Of a DNA stretch of 64,000 bases, positions 1 to 8,131 are shown piece by piece. Position numbers and translations under genes: made by a program. The stretch covers positions 3,038,001 through 3,102,000 of the forward strand of contig NZ_CP049916.1 in assembly GCF_011578285.1 (NCBI RefSeq). Reading direction: 5' to 3'. The stretch's first letter is position 1. Every line of letters starts with the position of its first letter. Below the pieces are notes generated by a model. The model ran no database searches, was not told the origin of the DNA, and saw nothing but the letters and a program-made list of their open reading frames with translations. The stretch comes from Acinetobacter lanii. GTDB taxonomy: Bacteria > Pseudomonadota > Gammaproteobacteria > Pseudomonadales > Moraxellaceae.

Positions 1-14
1 CTAGATAATTAATC

Positions 15-73
15 AGACCACCGAATGCGCAAGTTTGAGCAAAACTCATTTTTCCGCTTAGGTGGTCTTTTTT
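15..73 (+). terminator. Rho-independent terminator of a gene left of the window
   Basis: Arms AGACCACC (15-22) and GGTGGTCT (61-68) are perfectly complementary and are followed by a T-run on the plus strand. The long loop contains a smaller hairpin (AGTTT/AAACT). The T-run is on the plus strand only, so it should end a rightward transcript starting before position 1. Confidence 0.75.
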
Positions 74-127
74 AATTAAAAAACTCAATCGGCTTAAATC
101 GAATTTTAAATGAATGTCATTGACAAA

Positions 128-142
128 CGATAATAATTATCA
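128..142. promoter_or_regulatory. Fur-box-like palindrome upstream of bfd
   Basis: The 15-mer CGATAATAATTATCA contains the perfect palindrome GATAAT-A-ATTATC and matches the 7-1-7 Fur consensus (TGATAATNATTATCA) at all but the first base. It lies about 43 bases before the bfd start, a normal operator position. Bfd genes are classically iron-repressed, so Fur control is the natural reading. The match is seen; binding is inferred. Confidence 0.7.
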
Positions 143-184
143 ATAATATCAACTATCGCATTTACTTTGTGGTTTAAAGCTCTT

Positions 185-379
185 ATGTACGTTTGTTTAT
201 GTCGCGGGATTACCGATCAAGATATTAAAGATGCTATGGCAAATGGCGCTGAATCCTACCGTGAAGTACGCGAATTATTAGACTTAGGCACATGTTGTGG
301 TCGATGTGCACCTGAAGCAAAAAGCATTATCAATGAAGAGTTAGCTCAAATCGCTGCACGCATCTCCATCGCTGCATAA
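185..379 (+). CDS. bfd: Bacterioferritin-associated ferredoxin
   Basis: 64-residue [2Fe-2S] protein. Bfd docks on bacterioferritin and passes electrons to the heme so that stored ferric iron is reduced and released to the cytoplasm. The four cluster ligands are visible in exactly the E. coli positions, C4, C6, C38 and C41 (MYVCLC at the N-terminus, CCGRC at 37-41). The ATG at 185 is chosen because it gives the canonical MYVCLC start; an upstream TTG at 167 would add six residues not seen in the family. No strong ribosome binding site precedes it. It lies upstream of bacterioferritin in the same direction, separated by a terminator, so each gene probably has its own promoter. A Fur-like box lies upstream. 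Confidence 0.95.
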   Translation: MYVCLCRGITDQDIKDAMANGAESYREVRELLDLGTCCGRCAPEAKSIINEELAQIAARISIAA

Positions 380-445
380 CTTTTTACCCTCTAAATGGCT
401 TTTTTAAGCATTCATACATAATAATAGGTTTAATCCAGTTACTCC

Positions 446-477
446 CCCCGCTCAGACTCAAAGCGGGGATATTTTTT
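446..477 (+). terminator. Rho-independent terminator of bfd
   Basis: Stem CCCCGCT (446-452) pairs with AGCGGGG (462-468), followed by ATATTTTTTT. It closes bfd and separates it from bacterioferritin. Confidence 0.85.
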
Positions 478-653
478 TATTCTTATTTTTTCTTTTATTT
501 AAGCACTTAGTCGGGTTAAATCCCTTAATTGTATTTGATTGCGATTTTCATTTGCCGTTCAATAAATCACTCGTCAGTTTTGCCATGATTCAGGTAAGAT
601 AGTGCTTAGGATCGCCTTATTTGAAAGGCAAAAAACAGATTTGGAGCATGACA

Positions 654-1118
654 ATGAAAGGCAACCGTGACGTGATCAATCAACTCAATCAAGTGCTTTA
701 TCATCATTTGACCGCGATTAACCAATACTTCTTACACTCTCGTATGTTTAATGATTGGGGCATTGAGAAATTGGGTTCTGCTGAATATAAAGAATCGATT
801 CGCCAAATGAAGCATGCCGATAAAATCATTGAACGTATTTTATTTTTAGAAGGTTTACCGAATTTACAACATTTGGGTAAATTGTATATCGGTCAACACA
901 CGGCTGAAGTACTGAATTGTGATGTACGTAAAGTTAAAGAAAATATTGAGGCACTACAAAAAGCAGTCGCGCTTGCAGAACAACAGCTCGACTACGTAAC
1001 ACGTGATTTGGTTCAAGAAATTCTGGAGAAAGAAGAAGAGTATTGGGACTGGACCACGACTCAACTCGATTTGATTGAGAATGTCGGGATCGAAAACTAT
1101 ATTCAAAGCCAAATCTAA
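654..1118 (+). CDS. bfr: Bacterioferritin with degenerate ferroxidase centre
   Basis: 154 residues, four-helix bundle, aligning to E. coli Bfr without gaps over its length (MKGN.DVIN, AINQYFLH, KHAD, RILFLEGLPN). Bacterioferritins form 24-mer shells storing iron, with heme between subunits. The heme ligand M52 is present. Of the six diiron residues only H54 and E127 remain: E18 is H, E51 is Q, E94 is V and H130 is Y. It therefore looks like the heme-binding, ferroxidase-poor subunit type known from species with two Bfr subunits that co-assemble. Start 654 is set by GGAG seven bases upstream and by the MKG N-terminus; ATG 648 is one base from that site and TTG 621 is unlikely. The substitutions are read directly; lost oxidase activity is inferred. 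Confidence 0.9.
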   Translation: MKGNRDVINQLNQVLYHHLTAINQYFLHSRMFNDWGIEKLGSAEYKESIRQMKHADKIIERILFLEGLPNLQHLGKLYIGQHTAEVLNCDVRKVKENIEALQKAVALAEQQLDYVTRDLVQEILEKEEEYWDWTTTQLDLIENVGIENYIQSQI

Positions 1119-1140
1119 TAAAGCCAAATATTTGATATAA

Positions 1141-1166
1141 AAAATCCCTCCATTTGAGGGATTTTT
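1141..1166. terminator. Terminator after bacterioferritin, possibly bidirectional
   Basis: AAAATCCCTC (1141-1150) pairs with GAGGGATTTT (1156-1165), with A-run and T-run on the two sides. It serves bfr (+) and probably also the oligosaccharyltransferase gene (-) ending at 1189. Confidence 0.85.
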
Positions 1167-1188
1167 TATGTTTTAACATCTACCAAAA

Positions 1189-2826
1189 TTAATCTTTGAA
1201 TAAACCATCATAACTATTCTTTTGACCATGAAGTTTTTCTAGAATCCACAGTTGATGTTCTGCTTCTTGCTTTTTACCGTTAAAGGCGAGGACTTGCGCA
1301 TATTTATACAAGTCATATTTAGAAGCTAAATTTGCCACCATACGACCTACATGCACCAATTGCTCATCTGTCATTTTGGTTTTCGGGTCTAAATCAATCC
1401 ACCACACTCGTTCTTTAAATTGAGTCAGTAAAATAATCTGTTGATTCATCACCTGTTGCTGTTGGCTAGACAGCGCATGTTCTTGACTCGCAATCGCACT
1501 TTGTTGTTTATACAATAGATAATCACGTACTGTGATCCCACAACCCACGATGCATAAAATCGCAATAATACTGGTGATTTTTGAGCTGATTTGTAGGCTT
1601 GGTAAATTGCGATATTGTGCTTGTATAATGCCAAGCAAAAAACCTGCTGGCAACAAAAAGTAAGCATAATGCAGTGGAAACTCAAGCATGCCATGTATCA
1701 ATATGGCACAGACCATCAGCGTTGCGACGATGGATACCGTGTCTTTCACGCCTTTATTCAGCCAATACAGCCAAGCGATCACATACAGAATAATCAAACT
1801 GCCGATTGGAATACCGTTCCAAACCAATAGGTCAAGCAGCATGTTATGTGCGCTCTTGTACCAGAGTGGCACTTGGTAAGCATCAAAGACCATGTACTGT
1901 GCAAACCCTGTCTGATTCCAACCATAGCCAAACCATGGCTGTTGCTGAATCGCAACCCACATTTGCTTCCACATCTCGAGGCGAATATCTCCACTGCCCT
2001 TCGCTACACGGTCTGCTGTAGAAATAATGGTACTTGCACCATGACCACTGATTTGTGCTACCCATGCACTTAAAGTGGAAAGACTATAGGCTAGCCCAAC
2101 AAATAGACCAAACCAGGTGAGTAATTTGATCGTGTTAAAACGTACCGGCTGCTTCCAAGTCTTAATGACGTAATACAGCACGATAAAAGGTGCGACCAAA
2201 ATGGTGGTTCTTGACTGTGCCAAGACAACACCAAAGAGAATGATCAGAGCAATCGGAATGAGTACGATATTTTTAAGCACCCGTTTTTCAAAAAGATATA
2301 AACATGCGAGCAAAGACATGATCAGTAGTGTTGCCAAATTATTCGGTTGTGCCATATTGGCATAAGGACGACTACTTTTCAGAGGGTACATCAGTGGTGA
2401 AAAATACTGACTTAAGTTTAACCACTGTAAAATCGCAATGATGCCTGAAACAAAACCCACCACAAGCATCACAGTGCTCAATTTTTTAAAGAGATCTTCT
2501 CTTTTATTATCGTTTAATGAGAGCGAATACCCTGCCACAATCATGAGCCAAAACATTACGATATAGGTCAGGCTCAAGATAAAATTACTGAAATAAATGA
2601 TCTGTCCTAAAGCAAACTGTACAATTGGAATTAGAACGATAGGCAAAATGATCAGTTGCGGACGAGCAATTTTTATTTTGGTTTTATAAAGGGCTAACAG
2701 CAAAAATGATGCTGAGACTATGGTCAGAATTTCAGAGCCGAAAGTGGGCCATGGGGAGCGGTGGTAGGGTAAGAGCAGTGACAAGACGAAACTCATCACT
2801 GCGAGAAGCGCGAAAAATGCTTTCAT
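1189..2826 (-). CDS. PglL/Wzy_C-type O-oligosaccharyltransferase of the pilin locus
   Basis: 545-residue membrane protein with about ten or more hydrophobic segments across residues 1-430 and a soluble C-terminal tail. These enzymes move a lipid-linked glycan from the periplasmic face of the inner membrane to serine or threonine of exported proteins such as pilin. Visible signatures are the Wzy_C region (YGWNQTG, then SAHNMLLDLLVWNGIP) and the conserved late EFPLHY, followed by a C-terminal region resembling the Wzy_C_2 domain of PglL. Genes of this kind sit just downstream of pilin genes in Acinetobacter, as here, with a TfpX-type gene between. I cannot tell whether it is pilin-dedicated or the general enzyme. 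No clear ribosome binding site precedes the ATG. Confidence 0.85.
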   Translation of the reverse strand: MKAFFALLAVMSFVLSLLLPYHRSPWPTFGSEILTIVSASFLLLALYKTKIKIARPQLIILPIVLIPIVQFALGQIIYFSNFILSLTYIVMFWLMIVAGYSLSLNDNKREDLFKKLSTVMLVVGFVSGIIAILQWLNLSQYFSPLMYPLKSSRPYANMAQPNNLATLLIMSLLACLYLFEKRVLKNIVLIPIALIILFGVVLAQSRTTILVAPFIVLYYVIKTWKQPVRFNTIKLLTWFGLFVGLAYSLSTLSAWVAQISGHGASTIISTADRVAKGSGDIRLEMWKQMWVAIQQQPWFGYGWNQTGFAQYMVFDAYQVPLWYKSAHNMLLDLLVWNGIPIGSLIILYVIAWLYWLNKGVKDTVSIVATLMVCAILIHGMLEFPLHYAYFLLPAGFLLGIIQAQYRNLPSLQISSKITSIIAILCIVGCGITVRDYLLYKQQSAIASQEHALSSQQQQVMNQQIILLTQFKERVWWIDLDPKTKMTDEQLVHVGRMVANLASKYDLYKYAQVLAFNGKKQEAEHQLWILEKLHGQKNSYDGLFKD

Positions 2827-2892
2827 AAAATTAGGAAATAGGAATTTTAGAAATTATACACTGTGCTTTGTATTTGAGCGAAAAAGCTAGCT

Positions 2893-3609
2893 CTACCACG
2901 GTCTAAGATTAACAATTTTAATAGCATTGCCATTTTCATCTAGTAGCACTGTCATATCCACTAGTTTAGATTTCAGAGGTAAGTACTTTGTTGCTTCAGG
3001 AATCGTTTGTAAGATCGATACATCTTCATTAAATCTAGATAACTCTTTAATGGCAATTGATTTATTTATAATCGTCGATTTCGCATGCCTGATATCCGTA
3101 TATCTCTCAACTTTTTGCGCAGTTGATACATGATTAAACACAGCATCAAAAATATCATTATTTTTTTGTGTGATATTTTTCGCTGGAGTCGTGGATACCC
3201 ATTGTGGTCCAAACCATGAACTTTCTTTATATTTTAAGTTTGATTTATTCGCAGGTAAAATTATTTCATTTTTTAAAATGAGTTCAAACTGGTTTAAGTT
3301 AAAAACAATCCATGCGGGTCTTGCTTTTTCTAAGGAAATTAAACCAAAAATAAAGGCTGAGAACTGAAATAAAACAACAATAAATAGATCAAATTTCAAG
3401 TTTTTTTTTGATTCTTTATAGACTAAAAATCCTAATATCGGCCCGATAATAATATCAATACCGATAAACATTAAAAATATTTGATCAACACCTACAGCAA
3501 TATTCAACGGATAAGGATACCAAACATAATAAATTAATAAAGCGGTTAAAGTCCCAATTAATGCTGATATCAAAAAATGTTTACAGGCAAACTTTAGACG
3601 TTTCGACAC
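2893..3609 (-). CDS. tfpX: TfpX/TfpZ-family type IV pilin accessory protein
   Basis: 238 residues. Three to four hydrophobic segments occur in the first ~105 residues (ALIGTLTALLIYYVWYPYPL; IFLMFIGIDIIIGPILGFLVY; LFQFSAFIFGLISLE), then a soluble domain beginning near KARPAW. This matches the TfpX/TfpZ family, small membrane proteins encoded next to variable type IV pilin genes in Pseudomonas and Acinetobacter and needed for assembly or stability of the matching pilin. The gene starts with GTG about 80 bases downstream of the pilin stop, beyond a terminator, so it is probably expressed by read-through. Its base composition looks AT-richer than its neighbours, in line with pilin loci exchanging as cassettes. 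Family call is confident; exact role is inferred. Confidence 0.85.
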   Translation of the reverse strand: MSKRLKFACKHFLISALIGTLTALLIYYVWYPYPLNIAVGVDQIFLMFIGIDIIIGPILGFLVYKESKKNLKFDLFIVVLFQFSAFIFGLISLEKARPAWIVFNLNQFELILKNEIILPANKSNLKYKESSWFGPQWVSTTPAKNITQKNNDIFDAVFNHVSTAQKVERYTDIRHAKSTIINKSIAIKELSRFNEDVSILQTIPEATKYLPLKSKLVDMTVLLDENGNAIKIVNLRPW

Positions 3610-3653
3610 AGAAGGTCATCCTCATTAAACGAAACATTAGTGCTATAAAAATA

Positions 3654-3680
3654 AAAAAGAGTGCAAAAGCACTCTTTTTT
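3654..3680 (-). terminator. Terminator directly after the pilin gene
   Basis: AAAAAGAGTGC (3654-3664) pairs with GCACTCTTTTT (3669-3679), loop AAAA. It lies just downstream of the pilin stop codon. It may let pilin be made in large excess over the downstream accessory and glycosylation genes. Confidence 0.85.
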
Positions 3681-3690
3681 AAACTTAAAA

Positions 3691-4227
3691 TTATTTACAT
3701 TCAGATGGAACATATTTCGCTGGCATAGTACCAACAACACTATTAGCAGTTAAACCACGACCTACTGCAGTTGCTGTTCCAGCAGAAGCACATGCCCATT
3801 GAAGCGACTCGCCATCGCTTACAGTAGTAGCTGTTAACTGTGCTGTAGCGCCATCTTCACCGCCAGTTGTAATATAAGGAACCAAGTTAATTGTTTTCTT
3901 TTGAGCCTCAGTCGGTAAGCTACCATCTTCAGAAGAGGTTACTGTAATTACACCTGTGTCTGCTGTAGCTTTTACACTTTCTACATATTTACTTGCTACT
4001 GTAGCAGCATTGATGCTGCCAACAGCCCCATTCATGCCAACGATTCCACCGCTTTGGAAACCTTCGCTAATTTCAGCTTTTGCTGCAGAACCAGCTGTAA
4101 CAAGTTCAGTGACTTTTGCACGCACTGTATAGTTTTGATACGCAGGAATCGCAACTGCAGCCAAAATACCAATAATCGCAACAACGATCATTAACTCAAT
4201 TAATGTAAAACCCTTTTGAGCGTTCAT
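3691..4227 (-). CDS. pilA: Type IV major pilin (PilA/ComP-like)
   Basis: 178-residue prepilin. The class III leader MNAQKG is followed by the mature N-terminus [17 protein letters not shown], with G-1, F+1 and E+5 as PilD requires, so the mature pilin has 172 residues. The hydrophobic helix packs in the fibre core. C146 and C177 would form the C-terminal disulfide loop. The protein ends ECK, so it lacks the terminal serine used for glycosylation in some Acinetobacter pilins; any glycan would have to go on an internal serine or threonine. GGAG sits seven bases before the ATG. Downstream lie tfpX and an oligosaccharyltransferase gene. It could equally be named comP; sequence alone does not separate a twitching pilin from a competence pilin. 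Confidence 0.92.
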   Translation of the reverse strand: MNAQKGFTLIELMIVVAIIGILAAVAIPAYQNYTVRAKVTELVTAGSAAKAEISEGFQSGGIVGMNGAVGSINAATVASKYVESVKATADTGVITVTSSEDGSLPTEAQKKTINLVPYITTGGEDGATAQLTATTVSDGESLQWACASAGTATAVGRGLTANSVVGTMPAKYVPSECK

Positions 4228-4389
4228 AACATTTCTCCAATCTTTTATGTTTATTGCTTTTTTAAAAGCGTTTATATAACTGGCAGTTAAATTAAAAATA
4301 CATTACCAATTAACTTAAGCTCATTTTAGGTTTAATGTGACGCAATACAAGTTTTATTTTTCTAATTGTATTTAAAGGTAATTTTTAGT

Positions 4390-4415
4390 AAAAAAGTGAC
4401 ATTTTTTGTCACTTT
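4390..4415 (-). terminator. Terminator of the lemA-TPM operon
   Basis: AAAGTGAC (4393-4400) pairs with GTCACTTT (4408-4415). On the minus strand the stem is followed by a T-run. It lies just past the stop of the last operon gene. Confidence 0.8.
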
Positions 4416-4425
4416 ATACCTTTTC

Positions 4426-4986
4426 CTAATTCAATATAATTGGTGAGTTTTTGAGTTCATTGGCTTGATCTTCAAATTTATGATCATAGTAAAGATTTAG
4501 AATAGTGCCAATTTCTGTCACCCCTTGAATCACGGCTTCCCGATATTTTTTATTTTTTAGCTCACCGACCATCTGCTGACAGATATTTTGCCATTCTTGT
4601 TGTTCTGTGGCTTGATTAATCCCCCGATCAATCACAATTTCCACTTTTTGTTCGCATAAGTTTAAGTACAAAAGCACCCCACTGTTTTGTTCAGTGTCCC
4701 ATACTCCAAGTTCAGCAAAGAGTTGCTGTGCGCGTAAGCGGGTATCTTGATGGTAGGCTTGCCCGCAAGGAATATAGCCTTCGATCACCACCTGAATTTC
4801 ACCGACATGCCCTTCTTCAGCCGACTTGACCGCTTGTGCAATGGCAAACTGATCTTGTTTAGTAAAATAGCGTTTTGATGCTGGCATATAAAAGAAATGC
4901 TTGAGCCAACGCTTAAAACTCGGTTGTACCTGTTCCTGAAGTTTTGGTTCAGTAATAATTTCTGTTGTATCGGTTGTTGTTACCAT
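4426..4986 (-). CDS. TPM-domain (DUF477) protein, cytoplasmic form
   Basis: 186 residues with one TPM domain at about 35-165 (FAIAQAVKSAEEGHVGEIQVVIEG; SGVLLYLNLCEQKVEIVIDRGI). No signal peptide or clear membrane segment is visible, unlike the neighbouring TPM protein. TPM domains occur in YgcG-type bacterial proteins and plant thylakoid proteins; their biochemical role in bacteria is not settled. The start ATG overlaps the stop of the upstream gene (ATGGTAA), a sign of translational coupling. It is the third gene of a lemA-TPM-TPM operon, an arrangement conserved in many proteobacteria. Confidence 0.85.
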   Translation of the reverse strand: MVTTTDTTEIITEPKLQEQVQPSFKRWLKHFFYMPASKRYFTKQDQFAIAQAVKSAEEGHVGEIQVVIEGYIPCGQAYHQDTRLRAQQLFAELGVWDTEQNSGVLLYLNLCEQKVEIVIDRGINQATEQQEWQNICQQMVGELKNKKYREAVIQGVTEIGTILNLYYDHKFEDQANELKNSPIILN

Positions 4987-6026
4987 GAGCCTGATGCTCC
5001 TCCCCCACCAAAGCCGCCACCGCCGCCACTATAACCACCGCCACCACCAAAGCCACCGCCGCCTCCACCACGGCCTGCACCTGATAAAAATGCACGGAAG
5101 ATCAGTTGGGCAATAGAAGTAAACAATAAAAAGAACACCCCGAAGCCGAGCATTAAGCTCATCACAATGCCTGAGCCATACATCAGTCCTGCACCTACTG
5201 CGGTTGCACCTGCCACTGAAGCACTGAGTCGGTTTCCAATAATGAAAGAACCAATAATCCCTGCAATCAGAATAAACAACACCGTACTGAAGGTTTTTTC
5301 TTTGGCTTGTTGCTCTTGTAAGGCTTGTGCTTGACGTTCTTTGAGTTCTTCAGCAGCCTTTTGTGCTGTTTCTGGGTCTTGATTTAAAATACGTTCAATT
5401 TCAGTCACCCCTGAAATTAAGCCTTGACCATATTGGTTCTGCTTAAAATAAGGCGTGATTTGATCACGAATAATACGACTTGCAATGATGTCTGGAATCA
5501 CGCCTTCTAAGCCATACCCTGTCGCAATGTGTAATCGATGATCATTCACCGCTACAGCAATCAGTAAACCATTGTCTTGCTTGGCCGAACCCAACTTCCA
5601 TTGCTCTGCAGAACGCATGGCAAAATCAAAAATACTTTCTTGACCCGTCGTCGGAACAATAATCACCCCAATTTGCGTTTTGCCTTGTGCATGCAAAGCA
5701 CGAATTTTGGCATCTAGCTGTAATTTTTCAGCACTCGACAAAACATTGGCTTGATCAATCACCGGAGCATTTAATGTCGGCAATTGGCGGATGGATTCCC
5801 CCTCCGCCAGATCATTTTCAACATTTAAGCTTTCAGGCTGCGGTTGGGCAGATGCTGAATGATTTGGGTTTGGCTGTGTTTGTTGATTCGGCTGTATGAT
5901 TTTCTTTGCGATAATGACATCTTCAACATCATCCGCTGTAGCAGTGGCGGTCTCTGCCATGCTTACAGATGAAATTGATAAAGTTAATAGCATCATTAAA
6001 AATAAGATGCATAAGCGCATACTCAT
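4980..6026 (-). CDS. TPM-domain (YgcG-like) membrane protein with glycine-rich tail
   Basis: About 348 residues from the chosen start. Order: signal-like hydrophobic stretch (LCILFLMMLLTLSISSVSMA), a Pro/Gln-rich linker, TPM domain at roughly 80-205 (VIDQANVLSSAEKLQLDAKI; GLLIAVAVNDHRLHIATGYGLEG), a coiled stretch (EELKERQAQALQEQQAKEK), two to three membrane helices, and a C-terminal run of Gly-Gly-Phe/Tyr repeats ending GASGSW. This is the typical YgcG plan, anchored in the inner membrane with the TPM domain outside. Start 6026 is chosen by GGGGGA and signal-peptide shape; ATG 6059 (GGGAG seven bases upstream) and GTG 6092 are alternatives. It follows lemA closely and overlaps the next TPM gene by 7 bases. 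Confidence 0.85.
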   Translation of the reverse strand: MSMRLCILFLMMLLTLSISSVSMAETATATADDVEDVIIAKKIIQPNQQTQPNPNHSASAQPQPESLNVENDLAEGESIRQLPTLNAPVIDQANVLSSAEKLQLDAKIRALHAQGKTQIGVIIVPTTGQESIFDFAMRSAEQWKLGSAKQDNGLLIAVAVNDHRLHIATGYGLEGVIPDIIASRIIRDQITPYFKQNQYGQGLISGVTEIERILNQDPETAQKAAEELKERQAQALQEQQAKEKTFSTVLFILIAGIIGSFIIGNRLSASVAGATAVGAGLMYGSGIVMSLMLGFGVFFLLFTSIAQLIFRAFLSGAGRGGGGGGFGGGGGYSGGGGGFGGGGASGSW

Positions 6027-6107
6027 TTTTAAATCCCCCAACCACCATCGACTCAACATAGCAACGCTCCCAATCATCGATTTCAATGTCACTCTTTAAA
6101 AAGAGGA

Positions 6108-6698
6108 TTAATTAAATGAAACCGTTGGTGCTTTTTGTGCACTTGATTCAGCACTGAAGTTTTCTTTGGTTTTCATACCAATCACTTTTGCAGTCATGGC
6201 TTGTGGGAACTGGCGCACATAGGTGTTGTAGTCTTGAACCGTTGAAATGTAACGGTTACGTGCAACAGCAATACGGTTTTCAGTCCCTTCAAGTTGCACT
6301 TGTAGATCACGGAATTGTTCATTGGCTTTTAAATCAGGATAGTTTTCTGTCACTGCCAATAAGCGTGACAATGCACTGGTCATTTGCGATTGCGCTTCTT
6401 GATACTTTTTAAACAGTTCAGGATTTTCTAAAACTTCTTTATCGACTTTTAAGCCAGCCACATTGGCACGTGCTTCAGTGACTTCAGTCAATACTTTTTC
6501 TTCATGGGTGGCATAGCCTTTCACGACATTGACCAAATTCGGCACTAAATCAGCACGACGTTGATATTGGTTTTGTACTTCAGACCATGCTCCAATCACT
6601 GTCTCATCTTTGGCTTGTAAGGTGTTATAACCACAACCAGATAAAGTCAGTGTGCTCGATAGAGCCAAAGCAAGCATCGATTTTTTAAGCATATTCAT
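6108..6698 (-). CDS. lemA: LemA family lipoprotein
   Basis: 196 residues. An N-terminal signal with lipobox LSGC (Cys22) predicts a lipoprotein; the rest is the LemA helical domain, with the signature YQRRADLVPNLVNVVKGYA and the downstream NRYISTVQDYN. LemA proteins are small anchored helical proteins; their function is not established, but the gene is repeatedly coupled to TPM-domain genes, as here. GAGGA precedes the ATG by nine bases. It is the first gene of the operon with the two TPM genes. Confidence 0.92.
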   Translation of the reverse strand: MNMLKKSMLALALSSTLTLSGCGYNTLQAKDETVIGAWSEVQNQYQRRADLVPNLVNVVKGYATHEEKVLTEVTEARANVAGLKVDKEVLENPELFKKYQEAQSQMTSALSRLLAVTENYPDLKANEQFRDLQVQLEGTENRIAVARNRYISTVQDYNTYVRQFPQAMTAKVIGMKTKENFSAESSAQKAPTVSFN

Positions 6699-6777
6699 GA
6701 ATCTTATTCCTCGGTATTTATTTGTAATTGTTCATATATAAATCATTTTAAACAAATTTCTTTCAATATTTGTATTT

Positions 6778-7638
6778 TTATTTATCTTTTACTAACCAGC
6801 CTGTCAAATAATCCTGTATTTGCATCCACATACGCGCCAATGAAGTTGAACTCAACATGCGAATACGTTTTTCTATCGTAGCATCTTTTTGTAAACCTAA
6901 AGCGCTTGAAAAATCAATTAATTCATTGGCTTCTATATTGTAGCTCATTCGATTCAGCCAATTATCAAGTCTTAAACTTTGCTCAATATTGGCAAGATCA
7001 TAGTACACACGTGCGAGTATTGGATCTTGTCCAAATACAAATTTTTTTCTTTCGATCAACTGCAACTGCGTCTGATCAAAAATGCTTTGAAGTTGTTGCT
7101 GTGTGATCTGATCTTGATCAATATGATTCGGCTTTGGAAAATAACCTTGACCAAATGTGAGATCGAGTAATGGATGCTGATTCAGCCAATGTACATTGGC
7201 ACGGTTGTGCTTGGCATTCAGGATATTCAGATGAATCCATTCACTCCCCTCATGAATATTGGGATCACGTTGCATGCCGATATGAATCCATTTTCGAGCT
7301 TGAGTGAGATCACCCTTTAACTCATAAGCCGTGCCCAAATTGACTGCGGTTTTGGGTAAGTTCGGATTAGATCTTTCTAAGCTTTCAAGAACTTCAATCG
7401 CCTGTTGGTATTGCCCTGTGAGAATCAACAAAACCGCATAGTCATTTCGCACCTGTACTGAATAATGTTTTACATGCTTTGCTTGAAAGGCTTTTAATTC
7501 ATTTTGATAATAATCAATTCGTTGCTGTGCTGAATCAAAATGATCAGGACTCAACTCCATCGTATAGCTATTGATACACGCAAAGACAGGAACTGGGAGT
7601 GTGCTTCCTAATAGCAGTGTCAACATTAACCTTTTCAT
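6778..7638 (-). CDS. Secreted TPR-repeat protein, function unknown
   Basis: 286 residues. N-terminal signal peptide (MKRLMLTLLLGSTLPVPVFA, cleavage likely before CINS; a lipoprotein is not excluded because Cys follows Ala). Residues ~65-135 form two or three tetratricopeptide repeats (NDYAVLLILTGQYQQAIEVL; AVNLGTAYELKGDLTQARKW). The rest has no feature I recognise. TPR domains are protein-binding scaffolds, so a periplasmic scaffold is plausible. It is a single gene between lemA and rbfA with its own spacing on both sides. No specific function can be given. Confidence 0.7.
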   Translation of the reverse strand: MKRLMLTLLLGSTLPVPVFACINSYTMELSPDHFDSAQQRIDYYQNELKAFQAKHVKHYSVQVRNDYAVLLILTGQYQQAIEVLESLERSNPNLPKTAVNLGTAYELKGDLTQARKWIHIGMQRDPNIHEGSEWIHLNILNAKHNRANVHWLNQHPLLDLTFGQGYFPKPNHIDQDQITQQQLQSIFDQTQLQLIERKKFVFGQDPILARVYYDLANIEQSLRLDNWLNRMSYNIEANELIDFSSALGLQKDATIEKRIRMLSSTSLARMWMQIQDYLTGWLVKDK

Positions 7639-7692
7639 GATTCATCTTATTAGTTTTATTAAATTATTTTTTAAGATTGTATTTTATAGACG

Positions 7693-7720
7693 TAAAAAAA
7701 GCCACCATTTGGTGACTTTC
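7693..7720 (-). terminator. Terminator after rbfA
   Basis: AGCCACC (7700-7706) pairs with GGTGACT (7711-7717, one G-T pair). On the minus strand it is followed by a long T-run. It ends the rimP-nusA-infB-rbfA operon just past rbfA. Confidence 0.8.
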
Positions 7721-7735
7721 TTCACATTTTATGAC

Positions 7736-8131
7736 TTATTCTTCGTCTTTTTGCTCAGGCAAATCTTTCACTGCTTCAGCAATCAAACCAAACATATAGT
7801 TACCATAGGCATTGGTTTTGTCGTAATGGAAACGTAAACGCGGTGTAATACGTGTCTTAATACGACGACTCAGCTCGTGGCGTAAGAAACCTGATGCTTT
7901 GTTTAAAACATCTAAAGTTTCTTTGTTTGCCGCTTCGCTTTGATCATCACCGAGTTCACGTCCCATGACGGTCACATAAACTTCAGCATATCCTAAGTCT
8001 GGGCTTACCTTCACCGCAGAGATGGTCACAAGACCACCTAAGCGTGGATCTTTCAGCTCCTGACGGATCAGTTCTGACAACTCGCGTTGTACTGTATCCG
8101 CCATACGCTTCAGACGTTGACTACCCGCCAT
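7736..8131 (-). CDS. rbfA: 30S ribosome-binding factor RbfA
   Basis: 131 residues, the usual length. RbfA binds the 30S subunit during late 16S rRNA 5'-end maturation and is needed for cold adaptation. Recognised from QRLKRMADTVQRELSELIRQ, the DPRLG motif and the C-terminal RITPRLRFHYDKT. It has a single KH-type domain. Its ATG overlaps the infB stop by one base (TAATG), showing translational coupling, and it is the last gene before a terminator. Confidence 0.96.
   Translation of the reverse strand: MAGSQRLKRMADTVQRELSELIRQELKDPRLGGLVTISAVKVSPDLGYAEVYVTVMGRELGDDQSEAANKETLDVLNKASGFLRHELSRRIKTRITPRLRFHYDKTNAYGNYMFGLIAEAVKDLPEQKDEE

Noticed and set aside
934-1179. ORF antisense to bacterioferritin and its terminator
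   Set aside because: Starts in a terminator and opposes a certain gene.
4228-4425. Sigma-54 promoter for pilin
   Set aside because: I looked for TGGC-N-TTGC spacing on the minus strand upstream of the pilin and found none.
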